The notes under the pieces: generated by a model | Database searches by the model: none | Told to the model about the DNA's origin: nothing | The model's input: only the letters and a program-made list of their open reading frames with translations | Assembly (NCBI GenBank): GCA_025201765.1 | Contig: MU623401.1 | Coordinates: forward strand, 124,001-188,000 | Length of the DNA: 64,000 nt | DNA from: Daldinia sp. FL1419 | Taxonomy: Eukaryota; Ascomycota; Sordariomycetes; Xylariales; Hypoxylaceae | Reading direction: 5' to 3' | Shown here: piece after piece, positions 21,398 to 32,591 of the stretch | Position numbering within the stretch: the stretch's first letter is position 1 | Layout of the letters: each line of letters begins with the position of its first letter | Translations under genes and position numbers: made by a program

Positions 21398-22975
21398 AGG
21401 AGTAGACTTACGTATACAGCGAATATTTGCGGATGTGGGCTTATATTTATTTACACGTATTGCCCTTCAACTAGAAGCGATCTTGGTTGGGTTTTGGGTT
21501 GGGTTTTTCCATTTGTGCAAACTGGGTCTCAATCTACTATATTGGAGTCACGGAACGAATTTCTCGGAGAATATTGAAAGTTAGAAGGACTATCATTTAA
21601 GGATTGGAATCAAGCAAGCCGAGACTGCATTTTTATTGCTCATATTATTGCCTAAGCTCACGCTTGGAGGGGGATTATTTGGGAGCTCAACTCACAACAT
21701 CGGTTAGCATCGTATAAATACGCATTCACACACACACAAGGATCTCAACATGTACCTACCATATGGACTGGCCTTGAGCGCCTTCTCCTGGTCATTGTTG
21801 ATGACCTCTATAGTGACTATGTGGTTGCTGGCCTGGAGGTAGAGGTTTGGAGCTTTCTACTTCGCTCCTTATTCCATACTAGGAATACAAAGCACTTCGG
21901 CAGCCTGCCAACTTTCGGCAATGGAGGTTACGTTCACATGGATTTTGGAATGTCTTACTTCGTTACCTATCTACTTACCTGGGTACCTAATCTACACAAT
22001 CAAGATTTCAAGGAGTACCCAAATAGAATTGTCTTTCTCCGAGCTACTGCTCTTAATTAATGCTCTTCGCACCTGTCTCCCCTCGGATTCTAAGCCGAGT
22101 ATGTAACGTTCCTCGTTTGAGCTCAAATCCCCAATAAGTAAATTAAGTTCTAAGGCTGCAGCTGACTGTCGCTTGCCGCTCGAGATGGGACGAGGCCGAT
22201 TCGTGCGGGTATTGACTCGGCATACTATGCAACTGTGGTGTAATATGAATATTCCCGTCGCCAACGAACGCCTATAACTGCAGGCTAATAATAGACCCCT
22301 AGCTGACAAGTAACACAAATTCAGCCGCTTCTAGAAAAGTTCCGGGGGTAAGATGCATCTTAGCTCGCATAGCCAACGCATCTATTGACTTCGTATGCAG
22401 AATCTCAGGGGCGCAGTAATACATTAATAAACAACTCCCGAAGCTAACATCGATGTAACCATTAAGCCGCGTTTTATCTCTTGCAAGGAGATATTTGGCA
22501 TGGGTTTAATGGAACTTCTGGAGTAGGAGACGGCGGTTGAGTTTTGAAAGCATCTAGACCATTTTTTAATAGGCTATTGCTCCGAAGCTATAATATTCTT
22601 AATGCTAGACCCTGGTTTTGAATTTTGGAATTGTAAGAAGTCTATACGGGTACTTGAAACATAGTCGAAGACATGAAGCATTAGAAGCAGAAGATTCTTC
22701 AGCCTTGATCCTAGTGTTGGTCGGTTCTACTAACATACAACAACATTCCACAGAGCTAAACTAGCTACTACTAGTTCTTATAATAAGACTTGTCCATTAT
22801 AGGATTCTATAAGATACAACCGGACTTCAAGACTTTAAAGTCAAACTTGGAAATAACTGAGTCGTGTCTTTGCATAGCCTATTGCTGTGGAGTTGTATAG
22901 TTGTCAAATGCCGGCCCTAATCTGGCACCAACAAGGGAAAATAGACGATTCCGAGACGGGAGGGAGGATTGGAAC

Positions 22976-23002
22976 ATACAATACAATACAATACAATACA
23001 AC
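22976..23002. repeat. Microsatellite (ATACA)n
   Basis: Five tandem copies of ATACA/CAATA in non-coding DNA. Confidence 0.85.
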
Positions 23003-23897
23003 GTTGAAGCTTTCACCGAAGTTGACAATCAAGTTGGTGACATCAGCATGATGCCTTCAAGGCGGATGTGGCAACAGACTCCCGGTGTCGAATCCGAGTA
23101 AGAACTGTAAGAGTGCCTGCTCGTTAGGCCCGATCTGGTTCGCAACTCGAGAACACGAAGGTTGAAATGTGTAACCTCTAGCCTAGGAGACCGGATAATT
23201 TCCAACTGCGGTCACATATTGCTACGTGACACGATGTCATGATGTTCGGTCTTGACGCAGAAATATCGCATATGGTAGATGATCAGTTACGTAGTATAGA
23301 TTACGTAGTATAGCAGGTGCCTCGCCTTGACAACGTAGAATGCGAATAGCCTAATCAATCCAAACCGATCGAGAGAAGCAGTCTGCTCTTTTCTGCTCTG
23401 GCATCTTTTTTTCCTGTATCGTACTACCACGTAAGGGCGCGGGGCGGCACGTCCCTGTTGGAATACGAGCTTGGCGCCGCTGATCCTTGCCTGTCTATCT
23501 GTATGCCGGCACTCCCAACGCGATCACAGATCTCAGTACACGGTCGATCCTCCACAATTGGCCTTGCGAGCGAGAGCCATGCATGGGTCTCTATTCTGCG
23601 GGCGGAATAACTTACGCTACTACTTACACATCGAGTTGGTCGTCGATTCATGCACTACCGCTGCCCCATAATCTCGGGATACGAGGCCGGGTATGCAGCG
23701 TGCGTAGTAGGTGCCTGAACTGGAACCTCTGCGCTGCGTTGCGCTGCGAACTGCATACCGTCAGGCATGTTAGGGAGGAGACGTAGATACTCCGATTTTG
23801 CAAGGCCCTCCAGGGTTCAGGGGCTGCGGTCTGTGAATGGATGCATGAGAAGTCTAGATGGGTACCCGTAGTAACATATAACGTGAGCCGCCGGGGG

Positions 23898-23922
23898 TAC
23901 CCTACCCTACCCTACCCTACCC
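23898..23922. repeat. Tandem (TACCC)5 tract
   Basis: Five perfect TACCC units. The unit differs from the fungal telomere repeat CCCTAA by lacking one A, so it is not a canonical interstitial telomere. Confidence 0.85.
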
Positions 23923-24068
23923 TTCGAGTCCGCCGGGAATAGTCTCAGGCAAAGCTACCTCGCCTACGCAGTACTACACTACGCCACGCTACTCTACACG
24001 CCTCGACCACCGGCTAGGGATATACCTATACATCTCTACATTCCTGCTATATATCCTCTTCGTCCGAG

Positions 24069-24075
24069 TATATAA
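24069..24075 (+). promoter_or_regulatory. TATA box of the secreted-protein gene
   Basis: TATATAA lies 169 bases before the ATG at 24238, followed by a C/A-rich leader (CACAAACACC, TACCTACATACC) typical of well-expressed fungal genes. Confidence 0.5.
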
Positions 24076-24237
24076 GACCTCAGCTCCGCCCTCCCGACGA
24101 TCTCAGGAGCACCAGCTTCCACTCCACCAGTAAGCCAACAGCATAACACAAACACCTTAATTACCTACATACCTACATACTTCTTAATACTTAGTACTTA
24201 ATCATCTTCCCAACAACCCCCCATCTCACCATCCAAA

Positions 24238-24765
24238 ATGCAGATCTCAACCCTCCTCTCCCTCGCGGCCCTAACCACCTCCGTCCTCTCCGCGCCCCTC
24301 TCCATGGCCGCCGACGCCGCACAGTGGACCATCACGGGCCTATCCCGCACCTGCGACGCGGGGGACACAGTGTGCGACTGGACCTTCGGCATCGACAACG
24401 GCTCGAGCAGCAACGCCACCGCCGTCAAGTACACCGTCAAAGCCTCCGCCTCCGCCCCCGCCAGCCGCGCCCCCGCCGGCCCCGTCACCGTCGCCAACTT
24501 CACCATCACCAGCAGCTGGAGCGGCCAGTTCGGCGACGACAACGGCTTCACCACCTTCTCCGTCGTGGATAATGCCAAGCGCCAGATCGTGTACCCTTCT
24601 GTGAGCCACCTCCCCCCCTTTCTTACATCCATACACTTACCCTACCATTGGGGTTTGAAATATCCAAATCGCTAATCCCTACCACCCCAGTACACGGACG
24701 CCCAGCTCAAGAACGGCGAGGTCGTCAAGCCCGACCAGAGCTACCCCGTTCAGGTCCTCCCTTAA
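24238..24765 (+). CDS. Small secreted protein, 145 residues, resembling fungal Hrip1-type elicitors
   Basis: Exon 1 is 24238-24600 and exon 2 24691-24765, with a 90-nt intron (GTGAGC ... CCCCAG) in phase 0. Residues 1-18 (MQISTLLSLAALTTSVLS) form a clear signal peptide. The mature part has QWTITGLSRTC, CDWTFGIDNGS, a Thr/Ala/Pro-rich middle, SWSGQFGDDNGFTTFSVV and, after the intron, YTDAQLKNGEVVKPDQSYP. Two Cys (about 39 and 46) could form one disulphide, and three N-glycosylation sequons (NGS, NAT, NFT) occur. The pattern is that of a family of small secreted ascomycete proteins that I associate, with moderate confidence, with Hrip1/MoHrip1-like hypersensitive-response elicitors. Function here is not known; a cell-wall or apoplastic role is inferred. 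Exon 1 is strikingly GC-rich (C-ending codons) in an AT-rich area. Confidence 0.8.
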
Positions 24766-25333
24766 GCAGCTACTAGTTGCTCGGGTGGCCGGAAGGTTCT
24801 AATTGGGGGATGAGACGAACGAGAAATGATGTTTGGGCAGGAAAACTACGGGTTTATTAACTGGTCATGTATATATATGGCGACAATGGGGATTCGTGGT
24901 TAAATATATCTTGCTGAGTCTTTATATATACGGAGCTGTTTGGCTGTACATGGTTTGAAAGCCAAGCACCTCGTATATTTCAATGAGCTATTCGTTCGTG
25001 ATTATAACTTAAGGGGTTTTGCTCACGTTTATATCTAGTCGTTATCCATTGTCGCGGTCAGGTAACAATTCCCGCCATAAGTCGATAGTCAGGTGTCGAG
25101 GATATCAATTCATATAAAGTAGCTCACGGGGCGTAAGCAGGTAACGCAAGCGAGTGATCCCAATGCATGTATCTAGCAATGCTACAAATGTGTAAAAATT
25201 TCCATGCGTAAAATTTCCCATGTGTAAAAATTTCCATGTGTGAGAATTTCCATGCGTAAGAATTTCCATGTGTAAGAATTTCCATGTGTAAGAATTTCCA
25301 TGTGTAAGAATTTCCATGTCATATAACGCCGCC
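24766..25333. other. Intergenic between convergent secreted-protein and THR4 genes
   Basis: Holds both 3' flanks and the 16-nt minisatellite at 25189-25316. Nothing else is seen. Confidence 0.6.
25189..25316. repeat. Minisatellite, eight 16-nt units
   Basis: Eight tandem units of consensus TGTGTAAGAATTTCCA, the left four with substitutions (CGTAA, AAAATTTCC) and the right three identical. The array ends 18 nt from the THR4 stop codon, so it should be transcribed in the THR4 3' untranslated region. Confidence 0.93.
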
Positions 25334-27037
25334 CTATGCCTGTCCCTTTAACTCTTCCTCCACTTGCTTCTTTACAATCTCCCTAACCATCTGCCAGTCG
25401 TTCTCAACTTCCGTCACTCTCTTCTCTTTCTCTTCTAGACCCTTAAACTCCGGTGGGAGAACCTTCTCCTCGAAGCTAAAACCAGGCTCGTCCTTTAACG
25501 CGAGCTCAACTGCACCAGCAAACTTGGCCGGGTGGGCGGTCGATAGCGAGATGTGGGGGACCTTGGAGCGCCGTAGTGACCGCAATGATGCAGCCACACC
25601 TATCGCGGTGTGGGGGTCTAGGACGTATTCGATCTTCTTGAAGTAGTTCTTGATCGTATTGATCGTCTGCGAATCGCTCACCCGTTCGCTGTCAAAGTCG
25701 CGCTTGGCACTCGTGTGCACGTCTCGGTATACTGGGCCAAAACCACCTCTTGCCTTGAGATGTTTCATCCAAGTAGCAACCTCCTGGCCGGCTTGTCTCC
25801 TGTTCCACTCGTCATCCATACCGGCAATGGCGGCGAACTCGTGAGCTAGGAACCAAAGTAGTCGCTCAAAGTTGCTCGAGACGAGGATATCCATTGCGGG
25901 GCTCAGGGTTTCCTTGACGCCATCCTCGTGTGCTCTGACGCCATCGACCACCAAACCACCTTGCGCCTCCAGACCACGGACGGGCTTTTTCTCGTATATC
26001 CCGGTTCTCCAAAATCGGTCAAGGATGTCGTTCTCGTTTGTCGCAATCACTAATTTCTCCACGGGGAGACCCATCCTGGCCGCAAAGTAACCGGCCAAGA
26101 TATCGCCGAAATTTCCGCTAGGCACCACATAGCGGACTTCTTCGCCGATGGTGACACCGGATGACTTCGCAAGCGAAAAGTAAGAGTGGAAATAGTAAAC
26201 TATCTGGGCTAGAATTCTTGCCCAGTTTATCGAGTTAACTGCACCGAGATTGAGAGTCGAGTTGATATCGGGATCAGCGAATAGAGCTTTTACTATGTCC
26301 TGGCAATCATCGAAGGTACCCTTAACTGCCAAGTTATGCACATTCGCATCCAACACCGTGGTCATTTGTGCTTCTTGAATAGGGCTAACCCTGCCCTTGG
26401 GATGAAGAATAAACACCGACACATCCTTCTTTCCTCGTAACCCGTAGATGGCTGCCGAACCGGTGTCACCACTTGTAGCACCAACAACGGTAAGATGATG
26501 TCGGCCAGTGCCCGTCTTTCCCTCGTTCTTTCGTACCAGGAAGTACTCGAAGAGGTTACCGAGAAATTGGAGGGCAATATCCTTGAAGGCGAACGTAGGA
26601 CCGTGGAAAAGTTCTAGTAGGTATAAGTTGTCGTGAAGGTGTCGTAGCGGTGTAATTTCAGGAGCACGGAAGGTCGAATAACTCCTGTCAATGATTCCCT
26701 TTAGGTCGTCACGCGGTATTTCGGATGGGGCAATGTATAAAGATAGAATCTCGAGGGCCAGGTCCGAGAAAGACAAGTCTTTCCAGCCTTGCCAATCGCT
26801 TGCAGAAGGAATCTCTTCCGGAATGTAGAGCCCACCATCGGTGGCTAAGCCCTTGAGAACAACGTCCTCGAAGGAAAGCTAGGTAGACGTGTCAGCGAAA
26901 ATATTGGTATATAAGGATCGAACCATCATAGCTCCTACATCGTAGTCTTCACCTCGAGTGCTCAAATACCTTTGAGAGGCGTTACGAGCTTCCGAGGAGT
27001 CGGCATCCGTGGTCTGGCCATTGATTCCGTTCGACAT
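25334..27037 (-). CDS. THR4: Threonine synthase
   Basis: Exon 1 27037-26939 (33 codons, ending RGEDYD), a 59-nt intron (GTAGGA ... CTAG), exon 2 26878-25334; 547 residues, near the usual fungal length. The join gives YLSTRGEDYD-LSFEDVVLKGLATDGGLYIP, the conserved N-terminal start of the enzyme. Thr4 is a PLP enzyme converting O-phosphohomoserine to threonine, the last step of threonine synthesis, in the cytosol. GPTFAFKDIALQF carries the PLP-binding Lys (about 132), and GATSGDTGSAAIYGL and VPSGNFGDILAG bind the cofactor phosphate. The C-terminus (EEKEKRVTEVENDW) is a charged helix. The first exon has an extra Ala/Ser-rich lead (MSNGINGQTTDADSSEARNA) not present in yeast. Confidence 0.96.
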
Positions 27038-28349
27038 CTTGACAATCTGAAACCGGGAACAATAGCTAAGTCGTCTTAACGATCTCCAAGTCCCTTGAAG
27101 GGGATATGCTTGACTTGTTTCGCTCGGAGATGACGAAGGGGAAAAAATAAAAATCGGAAGACCGAATTCGGCTGGTAGTTGATTACTACCCCGCACTAGC
27201 CTGATCTAGATAAACAATTGAGTTAAGGAAAGAAGGAAAGAAGGAAAAGAGGGGAGAAGTGGTCCCTTAGTCCCCTATTTCTTCTGTGCCCGCCGACGAT
27301 CAAATAGCGGAAGGAAGGACCAGCTGAACAGGGCTCGGTATCTGAGGGGCTTCCCCTGAACGGCTCTATTGGTTCAAATGATAAGTCCTGCATCGTCTTT
27401 TGATACCAGCCGTCTTCTACGATCATTCTCGAGCGGTGGGTACTCGAGCATCGCGCCTCCAAAAAGTAAGCATATTTTTTCTTTTTTTGTTATCTTGACG
27501 CCAGGTATTGTCCTATTAGATGCACGGGTTGGGATCTGGAGATAGATCTCGATTGTTGAGAAGACTATATCATGGAGGTGGAAAATTAGTACAGTCGGAC
27601 TGCGTGATGCTGTCATACATGCGCGTGACTGTTTTATGCCTACATATTGCCTTACATGTCGCTTAACAGACTGCATAATGCCTCTCTTTGGTTCTTGGCG
27701 CGATTGCAAATTTAGGTGCTCAAGGACATACATAGGACATACTATGTACATAGGACATAGGACATAGGACATACATTTGGAGCAGTTATAATGTTCCTTC
27801 CTTAGGTAGGCAATTAAAACGCCACCTAAGCTGATAAGGTAGGCAAGTAGGTAGCTTACGTGTTGAAGTTGTTGTAATTCGTTGTGTCAAATCAAGCAAG
27901 TACGCGGGTACTTACCTAATACAGCAGAGGCTGCAGCAAGATCTTGGCATTGATTCGTGGGAACGCGGACTTGCTCATGTACCTATTTTAGCCACTGTGG
28001 GATAGCGCTTGAGCGCTTTCTTGGATATCTCCGGCTTGGTCAGCACCTGGGGCAAAGTCAGCACGGGGCTGCCTGGGCAAAGTAGATCGTTACCCATTAT
28101 CGGTACCAGTCCTCCTCCCGTTGTCCCATGCTTTCTTGTTTTATCATTTTCATTCATTCAACATAAATTTTCAACATTAATTGCAGCAAATACAAACTAC
28201 CTATCTTAATAACCTATCTTAATATGGATTAGTTAATCGTCATAGACTGTTTGTTATCTTTAGGAAGTAGTTTCTTTTGAAAACTCCGTAATCAGCCTTT
28301 GCTATCTTAAGCTACGGCCTGTGATATTTCGACCCGTAACTCCGCCACC
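27038..28349. other. Shared upstream region of THR4 and the OPT transporter
   Basis: Divergent 1.3-kb region. It contains AGGACAT repeats near 27724-27773 and CCTTAGGTAGG-type motifs near 27800. Open frames in it (27374-27772 minus) are low-complexity. I did not find a TGACTC Gcn4/CpcA site, which one would look for upstream of THR4. Confidence 0.5.
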
Positions 28350-30927
28350 ATGGCTCCGGACAGAGGAAGCATCGAAGATGTGCCACCTTCGAATCTACCT
28401 GGGGCCGATGAAGAGGTCAAGCGTCTTCCAGAGGGCCGTCATTTTACGCTTCGAGGTATTGCTGCCGGCCTATTTGTCGGGTTGATGTGAGTAGCGCGAG
28501 TGTTTATTCCGTAGCATAGCGTAGACGCGTCCCTCAGCTTATAAGTCATCGCTTTTGGGCTTTTAAATGACGATGTAGACCCCCATCATTTAGTACACGA
28601 ATTATCTCGTTATACCTGCTTAGTGAGCTGTTACTGACTGTAGAATATAGAATATGCTTTAGTAATATGTATTTTGGATTGCAGACTGGTTGGATTTCCA
28701 TGATGACGATGCCCGCCAGTCTCTTAGGGTTCGGTATCTTCAAGACCCTATCACGCCATCTATCATTCCCGTTCTCTCCTGTGGAAAATGTGCTTGTCCA
28801 GTCCGTAGCGGGTGGTATGGCGATTATGCCACTCGGTTGTGGATTTGTAGGCGTGGTAAGTGGTATTGGGCTCAATAAGAAAAGTAGTTGTACTAATCAG
28901 ATCCGTCTGGGGTCTAGATACCAGCTATGGAATATATGATGGACTCATCAGAACAAGGCCCGATAAAGCTGAGTATGTGGAAGCTCATAATTTGGTCTCT
29001 AGGGCTTTGTTACTTTGGTGTCGTGTTTGCGGTTCCGCTGTAAGTTGGCATTTCTCTCTGATATGTTCGACTTTGATAGCTAATCTATATAGACGTCGCC
29101 AAGTAATTATAAGAGAGCAACTGAAATTTCCGAGCGGATTTAGTACGGCTGTTCTCATTGGCGTCCTTCACGGCAAAGGGGAGACCCAGAATAGCGGTGC
29201 ACTCGATACATCAAAAGCCGCCACCTTTGGTAGTCTTGCGCTTGAGAATCAACCCCTTCTACAAACGGAAAGTCCCGACGGTGAAGGCGATGCAATCGAT
29301 TCAGCCAATGGGCTGCCGCCCGCTGGGACTACGAAACCGTATAACTGGGGCTCTAATATTCGGCTACTGTTGATTTCATTCGGAATATCTGGCTTGTATA
29401 CTCTCTGTACCTATTTCTTCCCCATCCTTCGGAACCTACCGATTTTCGGAAGGGCGGCGGCGGAAATTTGGCTCTGGGATTTGAACCCAAGCCTTGCGTA
29501 CGTCGGTCAAGGTATCATAATGGGTCCCTCCACAACTATACATATGTTGCTCGGAGCCGTGGTGGGTTGGGGTATCCTATCTCCCCTTGCGAAATCCCGA
29601 GGCTGGGCCCCTGGGCCGGTAGCTCATTGGGAAGAAGGCAGCAGGGGCTGGATTGTTTGGATATCACTTGCTATTATGCTAGCGGATGCCATCGTGAGCC
29701 TGGGGTATATTGCCTTTACTCCTCTTTTACAAAATTGCCCGTCTGTCATTCAAAGTTTTAAACGTCAATTTCGGTCTGGTAAACTGAATAATCTACTATT
29801 TCGCCGGCCCAGAGGTTACATAGCTGTGCAAAGTAGCGAAGACGACCCGAGATCTTCAACAGCCACGAGAACCTCGGGGGATGTAGATGCTCCGTCAAGC
29901 CCGGCGGTTGAGCGTAGGAACCCCTTCGACACACAACCGACCCAAAAGGTTTGGGATCAAGATGATGCACCCCCCGAGCAACTAGTTGGAAGCAGAACGG
30001 TCAGCATTGGTCTCGTCGTATCAGTTCTCTTTTGCATCGCTAGTATCCATATCACGTTTGGTGAGCTAGTTCCTCTATACGCAACTGTTATAGCCGTTCT
30101 TATGGCGATGGTATTGAGTATAATGGGAGTTCGAGCCCTGGGAGAGACCGACTTGAATCCGGTTTCTGGAATCAGTAAACTGGCACAACTTTTCTTCGCC
30201 CTGATAATCCCACAATCCAACAAATCAAGTGTCCTCATCAACTTAGTCGCTGGTGCCGTATCTGAAGCCGGTGCGTTGCAGGCCGGTGATCTCATGCAAG
30301 ATCTGAAAACTGGCCACTTACTGGGTGCAGCGCCCAAAGCGCAATTTTGGGGTCAGATCATTGGCGCAACTGTGGGCGCCGTCGTCAGTGCGTTGATATA
30401 TCGGTTATACACTGCTGTATACGAGGTTCCAGGAGACTTGTTCCAAGTACCTACTGGCCGTGTATGGATTGCTACTGCAAGATTGGTCACTGGAAAGGGG
30501 CTACCAGAAATGGCCAGGACTTATGCTATCGGCGGAGCAGTCATATTCGCTATCTTCACTGCCCTGCGTACGAAGGCGATTGGAAAGAGCTGGCACGCAT
30601 ATATCCCCGGCGGAATCGCCGTAGCAGTTGGTAAGAATTTGTAGAGTTGGTGGACGGTTTCTATTGCTAACCATATTCTAGGCATGTATAATGTCCCATC
30701 GTTCACATTGGCGAGAACGATTGGGGGTTTGATAAACTGGTATTGGAGAATCTATCTACGAAAGGACGACACGCCACTTATTATCCTTGCATCTGTGGGT
30801 ACCCCGTTGTCATAAACCGCTTTTCGGAGGATATTACTAACATTAACCATAGGGATTCGTCCTAGGAGAAGGTTTTTTGAGTATTGTTAATTTGCTGTTA
30901 CAGAGCTCGCGGGTTCCTCACCTCTAA
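28350..30927 (+). CDS. Oligopeptide-transporter (OPT) family membrane protein, YGL114W-like
   Basis: Six exons: 28350-28486, 28663-28855, 28918-29039, 29093-30630, 30682-30794 and 30853-30927; 725 residues. Every junction keeps frame and rebuilds conserved OPT sequence: INMYFGLQTGWISMM, LSFPFSPVENVLVQSVAGG, PLGCGFVGV-IPAMEYMM, and at the end ILAS-GFVLGEGFLSIVNLLL. OPT proteins are proton-coupled transporters of small peptides, glutathione or metal chelates. This one belongs to the branch with yeast YGL114W (same length) and plant YSL-like proteins, where the substrate is not established. About 14-16 hydrophobic helices are visible, with a hydrophilic acidic loop at about 360-425 (SSEDDPRSS). 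Introns carry CTAAT/CTAAC branch sites. The start ATG sits in the good context GCCACCATGG. Confidence 0.9.
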
Positions 30928-31421
30928 GGGTGATCACATTGGCAAACCGAGGGATGTACGTAGTTCAGCCTGAAATAATCATACGATAGTTGATCTACCT
31001 AGGCAGGTAGTATTTGGAGATTTACTCCTCAGTTTACGTATACAACTGACCAAACGATCCATATTTTGTACTAGATACTCAGATGTTATAGCTAGGAAGA
31101 TGAAGGACGTTAAGGATAGCATTAGGTCGTACAGAGTTATTATATTTAAAATATACATAAACTCTTATTCATATGGATCGGTCTGGTTCCAACGATCGGA
31201 TATCATCTAGTGTAGCAGGAAATATCCGGACCTGTAACCTGTATTGATCGCCGATCTCAGCCGGAGCCGTAGCTCAGTGGGCTGATTCTGCCCCCGCATT
31301 TCAAGTCCCACAGCCGGCGCGGGGTCTTAATATATCGGTAGCTATCCCTCTTGAAAGATACCGGACAACAAAGTCTTGCATCTCACATCGTAGTTGGTTC
31401 GATCGTTGTACTACAATAAAG
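30928..31421. other. Intergenic with a tRNA-like remnant
   Basis: Between the OPT and DLH genes. At 31270-31280 TAGCTCAGTGG is a perfect box A and at 31298-31308 a box-B-like ATTTCAAGTCC occurs, but the spacing (28 nt) is too short and the acceptor ends do not pair, so this is not a working tRNA. Confidence 0.45.
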
Positions 31422-32591
31422 ATGCTGCTTAAAGAGAGTCATGTCGACGTTCAAGCGACTGTTGACGGGAAGGAGACGTCGATGAGTGAGGAGAAACCCT
31501 CCCGAGACAATTGGAGGCCGACGACTAGAGACGCTAACGTTGGGCAGGAATTTTCACATTTCATCCCACCATTCCGCAATACCCTGATGCGTAAGGCCTT
31601 TATTTCCTTTCCAATTAAGGATATAGACATAAATTTGCTGATGAGTTGGCAGTCGATTTCCTGGTGTCGTGCTATTCAGCGAGATCTATCAAGGTATCAT
31701 CACAATCGAGCATCTTGCATCTGGCAAGGCGAATCGTCGATAATCGTGCAGCTCGCTAACCAGTGCTTGGATAGTCACCGGCCCCGTAGCGCGATTTGCG
31801 CGTCAAATCGCAGGCCAGGGCTATATTGTCGCCGCTCCTTCGTCGTACCATGACTTCACTGGCCCCGAAGCCCTAGCCTACGATGGACCGGGTACGGACC
31901 AGGGGAACGAGTGGAAGGTGAAGAAGGTAAGTTCGTGGCTCCATGTAACATACCGATTAAAGCGATGGCTGACTGCGAACGTGATTGCAGACTCTTCAAT
32001 CATATGATGTAGATTCTCACAAGGCAGTGGATTACCTTCTGAGCCTTCCTACGTGTACGGGCCGGATAGGCAGTTCAGGAATGTGTCTGGGCGGCCATCT
32101 TTCTTTGCGAGCCAGCGTACGACTCCTACCTTCGAGTAAACCCTCCCGCGCTGACGTACTTCTAGCTCGATCCGCGGATAAGCGCAACCGTCGCATACTT
32201 TGCTACTGATGTCCACTCCCGCACTTTGGGACCTCACTCGGGGGCCAATTTGTCGGTCCAGGGGCCTGAAAACAGCAACCACACAATCGATAGGCTCGCG
32301 GAGATCAAGGGTGAGGTGGCCATGATTTTCGGTATCAAGGACACTCACGTCCCGGACGACGGCCGCGACCTGATTCGACAGAAGCTAAGGAGCTCGGGAA
32401 CAGTCTTCAGTTTCTACGAGTTCGCGTGGGCGCAGCACGCTTTTATCCGCGACGAATTGAGCAAAGGTCGCTACGATCCGGCCATTACAAAGATCTGCTT
32501 CGAGGTGCTCCTGGAATTGTTCGGCCGAGTGCTGAAATCAGACTTGGGACAGAGGGACAACAAGCCCGAGAAGATTGAGCACGTGTGCTAA
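31422..32591 (+). CDS. Dienelactone hydrolase family protein (alpha/beta hydrolase)
   Basis: The gene looks broken in any single frame but splices cleanly into 283 residues from six exons: 31422-31485, 31548-31590, 31653-31693, 31775-31926, 31991-32116 and 32166-32591. Introns are 49-81 nt with GTGAGG, GTAAGG, GTATCA, GTAAGT and GTACGA donors and CTAAC or CTGAC branch sites. The joined product reads MLLKESHVDVQATVDG, IFTFHPTIPQYPDA, RFPGVVLFSEIYQ-VTGPVARFARQIAGQGY, and APSSYHDFTGPEALAYDGPG, the standard fungal DLH pattern. The catalytic triad is Cys in GMCLGGHL, Asp in IKDTHVPDDGR and His in WAQHAF. The type reaction hydrolyses dienelactone to maleylacetate in aromatic breakdown; most fungal members are unassigned, so the substrate is unknown. 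Exons 2 and 3 are only 43 and 41 nt. Confidence 0.9.

Larger units (their letters stand above)
21398..24237. other. Intergenic, AT-rich centre, no supported gene
   Basis: 2.8 kb between the MFS gene and the secreted protein. Simple repeats at 22976 and 23898 are listed separately. From about 22300 to 22900 the DNA is AT-rich and looks eroded, but I could not identify a parent element. The last 300 bases become C/T-rich and contain the TATA box of the secreted-protein gene. Confidence 0.55.

Noticed and set aside
23898..23922. Interstitial telomere
   Set aside because: The unit is TACCC, not CCCTAA, and only five copies are present.
31422..32591. Reading the dienelactone hydrolase region as a frameshifted pseudogene
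   Set aside because: Five introns with proper donors, branch sites and acceptors restore one frame and every conserved block, including the catalytic triad.
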